Shown one piece after another: positions 46,901-57,463 of a stretch of 64,000 bases of DNA (positions are counted from its first letter, which is position 1; the number at the start of each line of letters is the position of its first letter). Origin of the DNA: Manihot esculenta. Lineage: Eukaryota > Streptophyta > Magnoliopsida > Malpighiales > Euphorbiaceae. The notes under the pieces are model-generated. The model was not told the origin of the DNA. It made no database searches and saw only the letters and a list, made by a program, of their open reading frames with translations. The translations under genes were made by a program, and so were the position numbers. The stretch spans positions 34,585,342 through 34,649,341 of the forward strand of contig NC_035172.2 of assembly GCF_001659605.2 (NCBI RefSeq), written 5' to 3'.

Positions 46901-49900
46901 TTTATGCAGTAATTACTTCAGAATTTTGGACGGGCACTCTTGTTGTTACCAAAAGCATATATGGATGCCTTACACCTCACAAAAGCTGATTGTATCCTAA
47001 AATCACACTTGGAGAGGCTGGTGTGAAATTCATGCCTAAATGCTAGAAACATAGCTTCATAGAAGTTCATGCAATCTGTGCTCCTGTAAATAATTTCCTT
47101 GTGCATATGCTTGAAATTGCTTAGATGGGTTCATGCGTTCCAGAACTCTAGTGCTTATTATGTTGTAATGGTGACTGCATTCATCAAAATACCCATTTTA
47201 TCTTGTTTAAAATTTGTCACATTTTTAATGTTCTGATCTATTCTGAGGTATATTGACAAAGTTTGTTTACAGGTTCTCAAGCCTCAGCTTGAGCCCTTGA
47301 CAGATCAACAACTTTTGGACGTCTCTAACCTGAAGCAATCATGCCAGCAGGCAGAAGATGCTCTTTCACAAGGTATGGAAAAACTCCAGCAAACTCTTGC
47401 TGAGACAGTAGCAGCTGGTCGACTGGGAGAAGCAAGTCATATGCCACAGATGGATACTGCAATGGAGAAGTTGGAAGGTTTGGTCCGCTTTGTGCAGCAG
47501 GTAATACAAGGCATCCTCTCATTGCTGTGCCCATGGTTATACTCAATATTCTTAGTTGGTCGCAATCAGCTTCCTCTCACTTAAAAAAATTTTCCATCAC
47601 CATCTCTTTAGTTGTCCAATTTGGCGTTGGATCCTAAAACAAGTCAATGAAAAAACCAAAGCTATCATTTCAAATAATCTAGTACATAACGGCAAATATA
47701 ATGTTGTTAATTTTGAGATGGTTATAGTTAATTTTGAGATGGTTATAGTTATACATTATGTTTAAACAGTCTGTTTCGTATTTGACACATTGCAATTGAG
47801 GGCTTGTAAACATATTGTTTCTTATTCCATCCTCTCTGCTTCTCAGTAAGCATTTTCCATTAAATTGTGGAAAAGGGAATTCATGGTGCAAATCATTTTT
47901 GTTTTAAAAGGCAAACTTATTTGGTGAATTTTTAAGAAACAAATCTATAAGTTTAATAACAGTTCAATTGAAAGCTGAAACCTTTGATGAAAAGAAGAAA
48001 AAGAGAGCAGAAGATTTAAAAGAAATTACTTGATTATTCCCTTCAAACCAATTTAGGTATATATACTACTTATAAGAGTACATACTATGTAAGAAAATAA
48101 ATTAATTCCTTAATTATAGCCTAATCATATTCCAATCATATCACATAATCATATTCCTAATTATCAGTACAAATCTAGGTTATTTACAGAAATAATCTCA
48201 ACACTCCCCCTCAAGGTGGAGCGTACATATCATATGCTCTAAACTTGTTACAAATATACTCGATTCGTGGTCCTCAAAGTGATTTTGTAAAAACATCAGC
48301 TAGTTGATCATTTGAGTTGACAAAACTAGTAGAAATGCATCCAGACTCAATCTTTTGCCTAATAAAATGACAATCCACCTCTATATGCTTCGTCCTCTCA
48401 TGAAAAACTGGATTTGATGCAATATGGAGGGCAATTTGATTATCACATATCAACTTCATTTGGTCAGTATGGCATTGCTATATTTCAATTCCTGAAGGAG
48501 TTGCTTCAACCAGATGAGTTTGCATGTTGCTAAAGCCATAGCTTGATATTCTGCTTTTGCACTTGATCTTGCAACCACACTTTGTTTTTTACTTTTCCAG
48601 GATATGAGATTCCCTCCAATCATAATACAATATCCTGAAGTAGATCGTCTATCTGAAGGGGAATCTGACCAATCTACATCAGAATAGCCAACAATTTGTG
48701 AGTGACCCTTATTCTCATAGAGTAGACCTTGTCCTGGAGCTCCTTTGATATATCTAAGAATGCGAATGACTGCATCTCAGTGACTACTTTATGGAGTTTG
48801 AAGAAATTGGCTCACCACATTTATAGCAAAGGAAATATCTGGTCGTGTGATAGTGAGATAATTGAGTTTGCCTACTAATCTTCTATATCTAGCAGGATCT
48901 TTAAGTGACTCCCCCCTGTTCAGGAACAAGCTTAACATTTGGATCCATGGGAGTGTCCACATGTCTATAGTCTAACATGCTTGTTTCTTCCAATATATCT
49001 AAAACATATTTCCGTTGAGAAATTGCAATACCTGTTTTAGACTGTGCCGCTTCAATTCCCAAGAAATATTTCAGTTTCCCCAAATCTTTAGTTTGAAAAT
49101 GACTGAACAAATGTTGCTTAAGCTGAGAGATTCCATCATGATCATTTCCTGTAATGACAATATCATCAACATAGACCACCAAGTAAATGCATCTATAGTC
49201 TAACATGCTTGTTTCTTCCAATATATCTAAAGCATATTTCCGTTGAGAAATTGCAATACCTGTTTTAGACTGTGCCGCTTCAATTCCCAAGAAATATTTC
49301 AGTTTCCCTAAATCTTTAGTTTGGAAATGACTGAACAAATGTTGCTTAAGCTGAGAGATTCCATCATGATCATTTCCTGTAATGACAATATCATCAACAT
49401 AGACCACCAAGTAAATGCATCTACCACCATTATAACGAAAAAATACAGAATGATCAGAATTATTTCGAGACATTCCAAACTGTTGAACTACAGTGCTAAA
49501 TCGTCAAAACCATGCTCTTAGAGACTGTTTTAGACCATACAAAGAGCGCCGAAGATGACATACTAAGCCTGACTCCCCCTGAGCAACAAACCCTGGAGGT
49601 TGCTCGATATAAACTTCTTCAGCGAGCTCTCTATGAAGAAAGGCATTTTTAATATCCAGTTGATGCAAGGTCCAGTTATTAATTGTAGCCAAGGAGATAA
49701 GGAGGCGAACAGAAGCTATTTTGGCTATGGGAGAGAAAGTATCACTATCATCAAGCTTAAATATCTGTGTGTAACCTTTAGCTACAAGGCGAGCTTTAAG
49801 ACGATCAATTTTGCCATCAGGTCCCACCTTAACTGTATAAACCCATCGACAACCAACAGTAGACTTACCTACTAGATGGTAAGGATACTAGTTTCCAAGT

Positions 49901-52900
49901 TCCATTGTTATACAAAGCAGTCATTTCCTCAACCATGACATTACACCAACCAGGATGATCTAATGTTTCTCTAACTGTCTTGGGTATGGAGATAGCAGAC
50001 ACAACAGAGACAAAAGTATAATAGGAAGGAAATAAACGATGGTAACTCACAAAATTATAAATGGGATGAGGATTTCGGGAAGAACGAATACCTTTTCGAA
50101 GAGCAAGAGGAGGAGCAGCTGCTGTTGTTGAAGGCATGACTGAAGTAGGTGATGACGGAACGGGAGGTGAGTCATTAGGAGTACCTGCATTAGGGAGAGA
50201 AATGTCATTGTTATTAGCAGATGGGTGAGACTGACGTGTATAGACCTAAAGAGGTGGCATAGGAGTGGGAGATGGACACACTTGCGGCAAAGAAAAAATA
50301 GGAGTCGGTGGTACAGGCAAAGCGCTAGGGACAAAAATTTTGTGTGTTGGACTAGAAGAAAAGTAAGGAGAGGTTTCAAAAAAGGTGACATCTGCAGACA
50401 CAAAATATCTGTTAGTAGTAGGATTATAACATTTGTAACCTTTTTGAAGCCGTGAATAGCCGAGAAAGACACATTTAACTGATTTGGGTTGGAGTTTGTC
50501 TTTGCCAGGAGTATGATCATGAACAAAGCATATACATCCGAAAACACGTAGAGACAACTGGGTGGAATTCTGGTTAGGAAATAGGACAGAAGGAGGACTT
50601 TGATGCTACAAAACAGAGGAAGATATTCGGTTAATCAAGTAACAGGCGGTGAGGACAGCTTTCCCAAAAAAACGCAACGGAACATTGTGATGTAGGAGTA
50701 AAGTGCGGGCTGTTTCAATTAAATGCTGATTTTTTCGCTCGGCAACTCCATTTTGTTGTGGGGTATAAGAGCAAGAAGTTTGGTGAGTAATACCCTGAGT
50801 AGACAAGAAATGAGTGAATAAGGAAGACAAATATTCTCTTGCATTATCATTTCGCAATATCTTAATGTGAACACCAAATTGATTATGAATTTCAGCATAA
50901 AACTTTTGAAAAATAAGGAACAAATCAAAACGATTCTTCATCAGAAAAAGCTAAGTGCAACGAGAATAGTTATCAATAAAGGTAACAAAATATTGAAATC
51001 TCAGAGTTGTACTAACCCGACTTGGACCTCAAATATCTGAATGAACAATGTCAAACATAGAAGTGGCCCTATTATTGATTCGTTTGGGAAAAGAAGCTCA
51101 AGTTTGCTTCCCGAGTTGACAAGACTCACATTCTAAAGAAGGCAAGGAAGAGAGGCTAGGAACCGGTTTTTGTAACTTGTTCAGACTTGGATGTCCTTTA
51201 CGACTATGAATGAGTTCAGTGGAGGTGGAAGACACAAAAGCAATTGGAGAGTTAGAAGTGGAAAAATAGTACAATCCTTGTGACTCATATCCTGCTCCAA
51301 TCATCTTTCCAGTATTCTAGTCCTACACAACCATAGATTCAATAGTAAAGATGACTGAACAGTGAAGATCTTTAGTCAATTTGCTAATAGAGATTAGGTT
51401 GTATGGACAGTCAGGGGTAAATAAAACATTGGTCAAGGGGATAGAAGGAAGGAGATATACGTTACTGATCCCTTTAACTTGAGTTTGTGAACCATTAGCT
51501 AATGCGACTTTAGATGGTGTGGAAGGTGAAACAAGAGTAGAGAAAAGAGAGGGATTACCAGAGATATGATTAGAAGCACCAGAGTCGAAGATCCATGAAC
51601 CAATGGGTAAAGATTTGGTTAGATAAGTAAAAGAATTATCAGAATGGGCAATATTTGATTGGGTCATGGAGACTGAATTTGAATATGCCAAAAAAGAAGG
51701 ATCTGTGCCTATGAACAGTAAATCTGACTTTAGACGGGTTGGGCAAGCGATCAGACCTACTGGGTTAGAGTCGCCGGCGCCGGGCAATGCTGGAGGAAGA
51801 GTCGCCGGCGTGAAACGGTCGAAAGATGGTGCACGCGTCCGCGCGTGGCCGGAGGGCGTGTGAAGACAGGCTGAACAGGCGACCGGACTTGCTGGGCTGG
51901 AGTCGCCGGCACCGGGCGATGTTGGAGGAAGAATTACCGGCGTGAAATGGTCACTGGAAGATGGTGCACGTGCTGGCGCGTGGCTGGAGACAGGCTACTT
52001 GGGGTGGCACGTGGGGTCAAATCTAGAGGCGGTGCTTCACCGGAAAGTAGATCGGAAGCCGGCATGGAGAATGGGCTGCGCGTGGCCGGAGACAGACTGC
52101 TTGGGGTGGCACGTGAAGGCAGGTGGGACCGGATCTGGAAATGGTGCTTCACCGGAAAGCAGATCGGAAGCCAGCGTGGAGAATGGGCTGGATGGTGAGA
52201 CTAACTGATTTCCAGAAAGTCACCAAAGCAAGGTGACAGATTTGTCACTCAAAGGTGAACCAAGTTTCTTGGCTCTGATACCATGAAACCTTTGATGAAA
52301 AGAAAAAAAAGAGAGCAGAAGATGAAATTACTTGATTATTTCCCTCAAGCCAATTAGAGTATATATGCTACTTACAAGAGTACATACTAGGTAAGAAAAT
52401 AAATTAATTCTCTAATTATAGTTTAATTATATCCCTAATTATCAGTACAAATCTAGGCTATTTACAGAAATAATCTCAACAAAAGCTTCCAATTTTTATT
52501 AAAGAAAATTGAACTTCATCATACTTGCTCCACACTATTTTCCATCTTGTCTGGAGTAGTTTCTTTGCCAACTTGCTATGAGCTGAAGAATCCTTTTGTA
52601 TTAGCATCGGATTGATGCTTCTTGTCCTTCTTTTTTAATGCTTCTTCCCCTCTCCCTCTTGATGTCATTTCTTTTGTCTTGAAAAAAATTTCTACTCTTT
52701 TGGCTATCGACCTTTTCTGTGGCGAACTGGAAAATTTGCATAAACCTTTACATTGTTAGTGGCTTGTTATTCTCCTCTTTCATCCCTACTGAAAAGTATT
52801 TGTTAGGTTTTGCCTGTAGATTGATTGCAAAAAAATATTACAAGGGTATTGGTTTGCCATTTGCCACAAATGGCCAAAGACTACTATGCTTAAACTTGTT

Positions 52901-53968
52901 TAGTCTTTTTAATTGCGTTGGTTTTGCAGGAAGAAAACTCAAGACTGGCTAAATTACTGTTGTCTTAATATTTGTTTGATTTCTTCTTTTTCTTCTTTTT
53001 GATCTTTTCCTCCCCTTTCTGTTTTCCTCTTCTTCTATTTGATAGTTGTTTCTATTCTAGTGTTGCTTTTAGAACAGAAAACAGCTATTATTCCACTAAG
53101 TTCTGACTAGGCATCAAATAGAAGGTTCTCCTTTCACCTTTGCTTCCTAACCCACCTCTGACGGGAGAACTTGAGGTCAATTAATATATCATTATACGGG
53201 CGTAGTCCACTGTGTGAGGCATCAGTTTCCATCGTAGAAATTGAGAAAACATAGTTGAAACTCATGGAGTCATGTTATTATGTATTAATATAATTTTGCC
53301 TTTATCGGTTCAGGAGTTAACGTGTTTCACAATGTGCTTGGAAGATTGACTGTCTTGTGAACTAAGTTTATTTTCCCACCAGACTTGCATGGCAAAATTG
53401 TGTTTTGCTGAGTATGCTTGAACTAAGATATAATTTCTTCCATGACTATTGAACTTGCCAGTTAAATTCGGCGTAGATTCTTCAATTTAAAACATAAGAT
53501 CACTACGTTATTATGTATAAATTCACTTGCTAGATTCTGGTAAATATCTTTTCTTTTTGTATTATCCGAAGTAATGAAGTCTTTATGGTTAAAAATAGAC
53601 TAGAAATATTACAAGTTTGACTGAAATTTTACTAAAATTCAGATAATATAACCTTATTTGAAGATAAAATAAAGCTGAGAGATTTTTGTTTTATGTATTA
53701 CGGTTAAGTGACTGACTGCAACTTCTTTTTTCTGTTTAGATATGATCATGAATTAATGTTATGTACCTCAGCTTGCGGGCCTATTTACTAATAATGAATT
53801 CTCCTTTTTAAACAGGCTGACCATCTTCGCCAGATAACTCTGCAGCAGATGTCACACATCTTAACAAAGCGTCAAGCGGCTCGAGGTCTGCTTGCCTTGG
53901 GGGAGTACTTCCAACGACTACGAGCTTTGAACACACTTTGGGTGACTCGTCCTCGTGAGCCTGCCTAG
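44000..53968 (+). CDS. TGA1: TGA-type bZIP transcription factor, clade I (TGA1/TGA4-like)
   Basis: Eight coding exons give 374 aa: 44000-44194, 44291-44368, 44614-44673, 44760-44837, 44942-45002, 46121-46392, 47273-47500 and 53816-53968. The N-terminus ([20 protein letters not shown]) is typical of the TGA1/TGA4 clade. The bZIP lies at about 92-137, with N99-x7-R107 ([10 protein letters not shown]) in the basic region and a short Leu zipper. The DOG1/TGA C-terminal domain follows from about 160, ending [23 protein letters not shown] factors bind TGACG (as-1) elements and work with NPR1 and glutaredoxins in salicylic-acid defence, development and nitrate response. Introns two and four appear to use GC donors. 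Ser266 replaces the first of the clade-I redox cysteine pair, and C272 is kept. The last intron (6.3 kb) contains an antisense copia element. Confidence 0.92.
45102..45250. repeat. Five 28-bp tandem repeats in TGA intron 5
   Basis: Imperfect units of about 28 bp, reading roughly GTAGAACAAGCTCTGATACC plus AAATTGAT, are repeated head to tail. On the minus strand each contains a TGGTATCAGAGC-like word, which is the copia primer-binding sequence for initiator methionine tRNA. The array therefore probably arose from the junction of a copia LTR and its leader. Confidence 0.7.
45251..45571 (-). mobile_element. Probable solo copia LTR in TGA intron 5
   Basis: The block runs up to ATACTGACA at about 45571. 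On the minus strand it starts TGTCAGTATAAGAAG, and its other end abuts the primer-binding-like array at 45102-45250, as a 5' LTR would. It has the A/T-rich composition of plant copia LTRs and no coding sequence. No target duplication was identified. Confidence 0.5.
47706..47747. repeat. Two 21-bp tandem copies in the last TGA intron
   Basis: GTTAATTTTGAGATGGTTAT plus A is repeated perfectly twice, about 200 bp inside the intron. Confidence 0.8.
47976..48203 (-). repeat. 3' LTR of the copia element (228 bp)
   Basis: On the plus strand it runs TGAAACCTTTGATG...ATAATCTCAACA. It differs from the partner LTR at 52284-52481 by a dozen or more substitutions plus indels of about 6 and 24 bp, which suggests an old insertion. 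Confidence 0.93.
48204..48214 (-). other. Polypurine tract of the copia element
   Basis: On the minus strand, TTGAGGGGGAG lies directly before the 3' LTR, where plus-strand DNA synthesis is primed. Confidence 0.85.
48250..51790 (-). pseudogene. Decayed copia polyprotein: protease, integrase, RT, RNase H
   Basis: In minus-strand order: protease with [12 protein letters not shown] (near 51590); the pre-integrase zinc region with [10 protein letters not shown] and CESCQLGK (51098-51304); the integrase core with [22 protein letters not shown] and TARTLL (50606-50941); a linker with the CVFLGYS block (near 50470); reverse transcriptase with [25 protein letters not shown] and [14 protein letters not shown] (49504-49827); the YVDD catalytic block, present twice (48901-49473); and RNase H with [19 protein letters not shown] and [11 protein letters not shown] (48274-48459). 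Stops and frameshifts separate these pieces, including a TGA at 49504 directly after the RAW motif. The copy cannot encode an active polyprotein. Confidence 0.93.
48965..49420 (-). repeat. 228-bp in-frame tandem duplication of the RT YVDD block
   Basis: Units 48965-49192 and 49193-49420 are head to tail and differ at only three positions. Each encodes 76 residues, from [16 protein letters not shown] through [17 protein letters not shown] to ETSMLDYR. Because 228 is a multiple of three, the frame runs through both. Confidence 0.95.
51760..52200 (-). repeat. GC-rich imperfect direct repeats in place of copia gag
   Basis: Blocks repeat within about 440 bp: GTCGCCGGCGCCGGGCAATG at about 51770 recurs near 51903 as GTCGCCGGCACCGGGCGATG, and TGGTGCACG follows each. 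A second pair containing GGTGCTTCACCGGAAAG, AGATCGGAAGCC and GGAGAATGGGCTG lies at about 52030 and 52144. The encoded minus-strand text is Pro/Ser/Ala-rich, with no CCHC knuckle. Composition is far more GC-rich than the rest of the element. Confidence 0.8.
52271..52283 (-). other. tRNA-iMet primer-binding site of the copia element
   Basis: On the minus strand, TGGTATCAGAGCC begins right after the 5' LTR. It is the usual copia primer-binding site, complementary to the 3' end of initiator methionine tRNA. Confidence 0.93.
52284..52481 (-). repeat. 5' LTR of the copia element (198 bp)
   Basis: It has the same termini as the LTR at 47976-48203 (TGAAACCTTTGATG...CTCAACA on the plus strand) but is 30 bp shorter through two deletions. 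The AAAGC target duplication follows at 52482-52486. Confidence 0.93.
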
Positions 53969-55156
53969 TATTGCAACGCACGGAACCTAGCAAGTGAAGA
54001 TCTCACGAGAAAGAGACGGAATCATCAACGGAGCTATACACTGGCAGGCAGCCAAAGGGGGGCAAGTGTCTTTTGTTAATGATGTTGTAAACCTATATAG
54101 ACATAATTCAAGCTGCTGACATTTTTCAAGCAGCCTTCCACAGTCGACAAAGTTGTAAATGTAAGTAGCCATTTATCCAAAAGCAAATTCTTAGATCAAA
54201 TTATCATTGCTAGTTGTATGCTGTACTGTTTCTAAAGGATATGTTTTTCGATCCGAGTCTTCGGCTGGAGGTTTGTCATGTAAAAATTTTTGAAGAATTT
54301 TTCCTGTATTTTAAATATGCATGTACATAAAGGTGATGATTGTTGGATATGTCATATGTATATAGTTCTTCTTGTGCTTAGAAAATTCATAGATATACTG
54401 AAATAGGTTGCTGCTGGTTAAAATGTCTTTCTCTTTGTTATATTGAAGTTGAAATTGCTTCATTTGTTGAAACATTATTTTATTTCAATTTTCATTTTTT
54501 TTTTCAAAAAAACTTGTAATGTTGTTTGAATTGATAATTATTTCATTAGATACATAGTAAAGAGAAATTAATGTATGATTTGTATTTATATTATTACTTT
54601 TCTTCTATAAATAAATTTATGCATATTGTTAATTTTTTGTTAATTTATAATCTTCTATTTTTTTTTATTTTTCTTTTATTATTTTATATTTATCATTATA
54701 TATATATTTTGTACTTTATATTTTTACTATTTTATATATTAATATATAATTTAGTGAATAACAACTGTTAAATAAATATAAAATATATAAAACTTTGATC
54801 AATCAAGCAAGCTTTTTGGAAGCAATATGTAATTGTTTATTTTGAATATATTAGATTGATAAAAGAAGTGTAACTGCATCCTCTTTGGTGAAACACATTG
54901 GTGGTTTTAATTGACAAAATTTTCCATGTAGTCCACCTTTTTAGAACTAGAACCCAAGTCTACAGTTACTGAAAAAATAAAAACAAAAAATAAATATGTG
55001 GTAGAAAATTAAGATAGTCATTTCTATTAGTTGTAACAATGTATTAAATTTATAAGAAAATTTCACAAGCCAAAAGAAGAAGTGAGAAGGGAAGGAAACA
55101 GAAAGAAAGAGGGAGAAAGAAGGAGCACGGTCGGCAAGGGATTTGGTCCAATTGCT

Positions 55157-55158
<2 letters not shown>
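53969..55158 (+). other. 3' untranslated region of the TGA gene and intergenic sequence
   Basis: The first 350-400 bp after the TGA stop are probably its 3' untranslated region, with AT-rich polyadenylation-like signals. Beyond about 54440 the sequence is AT-rich intergenic DNA without a supported gene. Confidence 0.45.

Positions 55159-55196
<38 letters not shown>
55159..55196. repeat. 38-base T-run
   Basis: A perfect poly(T), poly(A) on the minus strand, about 200 bp beyond the 3' end of the aminotransferase pseudogene. The pseudogene keeps introns, so this is not obviously the tail of a processed copy. Confidence 0.95.
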
Positions 55197-55389
55197 CTGT
55201 CTAAGCTTTGTAATGTTTTTGGTTGCGGGTTTAAAATTTTTTCATTCGATTTTTCGTGGTTTAACTTCCCCTGCCTTTGGATGGGAGAGATTTTATTTTT
55301 CATTTTACTACTTATAGAAAGTATATTAGTGACTTTTAATAGCCACCCCGATGCATGTAAGAACTTTCCTGTCTTTGTACCTCTATATT

Positions 55390-56897
55390 TCTCAAACAAA
55401 ACTGCAGTTTCTGACTTGGTAGGTGTCTTCTCCTTCTTGTCAGTCATGAGTTCTATCCTCACCGTTAAATCCCTCCTCCTTACATCTCCACTGAATGAAA
55501 CTAAAATATAGGAAATTAAGAATACTAGAACTGCTTACAGTACCACTTATTTAGAACAAAATATATTGCATAATGAAGTAGTAATTTAGAACTTATAAAT
55601 AGTCAGATTTACAAATATGATGAAAACATCGTGTGTCTGGACAGGAGCAGCAAATTCATTGATCCTACACGTGTCTCTTAATGGCTTCACTTGAGACATT
55701 TATTTTCTGTACAGCTAGCATGCAGTGCACAGACTTTCCCAAGCAATTCAATTTGCCTAATAACTTTTCTGGAGACATGTTAGCACATGCATGCAGACAA
55801 CGTCACACACTCAGACTGGCGATGTCCTTAATAAACTAGTAAGCTCATGGAGATTACTTGAGTATATTTTCCAATGAATACAAAAGGTTCCTAAAAGTTA
55901 TCAAAGAGGTTTGCTTGTGTTCAAACCCCAATGATTCGCTGACCAGCCGCAAATTTAGAGGACGCAAATACAGCCTGTAGATGGCTTAAGCCAACAGATA
56001 GTCAACACAATGAGAGAAATTACCCCAATGATTCGCTTTATACTTTTAGCGTGCGTTTGAGATGAAAAGTTTAAAGGAAATTACTGTCATGTCTTCGCTG
56101 AAGGGCTCTCACGCGGCCAGTCATGTAGGAACCCACGTCAACACAATGTTCTTGATCTTCTCTTTCTCAACAATTCTCAGCACTGGAAGTCCACCAACAG
56201 GACAGACAGGGTTCCCACTAAAAGTGTCTTTGAAATTTCTAAGCAATCACGTTTGCTATTTATGGTGTTGTCATCACTGCTCCCACTCCCAGGACATGGT
56301 ATACCGCTGCTGATACCCTAAGAGATGATACTTGTATATTTTATAGGGCCACTGGGCAAGGTCCATAAGGCTGTCAAATCAAGATAATGTGACATTTAAA
56401 GCATAAAAGTAAACAACAATAAATGATGCAGCTAGGAGCTGCAAAATTGAAATTTGATGCAGGAACTCACTGAAAGATAATTTGAAAGACCTTTGCCATT
56501 GTAACTATGTTAATGACTCCTTGTGTATCAAAACCACCAAAAATGGCTTCCTTTGTGGTTAATCCAATTCGCACTTCATCAGAAATGCACACACCTCCAG
56601 CTTTGCGTACAATTTCATGAACTATTTTCAAGTATCCAAGGGCTAATTCAGCTGCTCCTCCAACTCCCTAGAAATAAAGTTAACAAGAAAATAAAGGTTC
56701 AGAAATGCCCGTTTCTTTGCTGAAAAATATCAATGCCTATTTGCCAACCTGAATTATTTCAGGTATAAATCCAACAAATTTTCCTGAAGTACCATAAGCA
56801 ATGTGATCTTGCACATCTTTGGCATAACCAGCGGGATCAGAACAAAAATATTCCTGAGTATTGATCTGGGTTAATCACATGATGGGTTTTACCCTGC
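55390..56897 (-). pseudogene. Alanine-glyoxylate aminotransferase 2-like pseudogene
   Basis: Pieces of a class-III (PLP-dependent) aminotransferase of the AGT2/AGT3/PYD4 family follow one another on the minus strand with introns between them. About 56749-56897 gives [28 protein letters not shown] and GFIPEIIQ. About 56480-56667 gives [33 protein letters not shown] (the PLP-contacting Asp region) and DTQGV...IVTMAK. About 56080-56310 gives GAVMTTP, NTFSGNPVCPVGG, LRIVEKEK and, in another frame, VGSYMTGRVRALQRRH. About 55395-55495 gives GDVRRRDLTVRIELMTDKKE and SETAVLFEKYR. Stops, frameshifts and a missing catalytic Lys region show it is dead. Retained introns indicate a decayed or truncated gene duplicate and not a retrocopy. 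Confidence 0.85.
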
Positions 56898-57463
56898 AGC
56901 ATGAGAGAATCAGACTCATTGACTTTGGCTTTCTTGCCAATTGCCTGTCTTATGTGAAGAGAGGCAAAGTTATTTAAAGAATGCAGATTCTACAAGGGCA
57001 GACCTTTGTAATTCTGTAAAATAAAACCATTAACATCAAAGTCTAGTCAAAATTCCACTAAATTATAGAAGAAAGTCGATGAATCATGTATACCAGCTTT
57101 TAGATGCTGTCCGTGAAAGACGACTAATGTTTTGCTAAATCAAACTGCATTCTGTAGAAATTATATTAACACATGCCAATCCCTCCAAGAAAAAGGAGCC
57201 TGAAGAAGATGTGCCACATTCTCAATATCAAGAGAAAGAAAGTAATATATTCGTTTCCAGAATCTTCTGCTTTACCTCCTAAGCAGTTTTCCAAGGAGAA
57301 GTTGACTAGAATAGGCACCCACACTGTTAAAAACTGAAAAACCAAACAGTGCCTTCTTAATATGTCAGAACCAGCCTTTTGTAGGCTTCCATAGACTCCA
57401 GAATTATCTCAAAATAGATCAACTATACTTAACAGTTGAACTCTTCAAGTCCCTTTCTCATGC
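56898..57463 (-). other. Probable 3' untranslated region of the PPR gene
   Basis: Noncoding sequence between the PPR stop and the aminotransferase pseudogene. No further aminotransferase exon was recognised in it. Confidence 0.4.

Larger units (their letters stand above)
47976..52481 (-). mobile_element. Ty1/copia retrotransposon, antisense in the last TGA intron
   Basis: A 4506-bp element with two LTRs is flanked by perfect 5-bp target duplications AAAGC at 47971-47975 and 52482-52486. In its own (minus) sense it reads 5' LTR, a tRNA-iMet primer-binding site (TGGTATCAGAGC), a shortened gag region, protease, integrase, reverse transcriptase, RNase H, a polypurine tract and the 3' LTR. This order, with integrase before reverse transcriptase, defines copia. 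It is decayed: several stops and frameshifts, no recognisable gag core or CCHC knuckle, and two unequal LTRs. It lies opposite to TGA transcription inside a 6.3-kb intron, so it would be spliced out. Confidence 0.95.
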
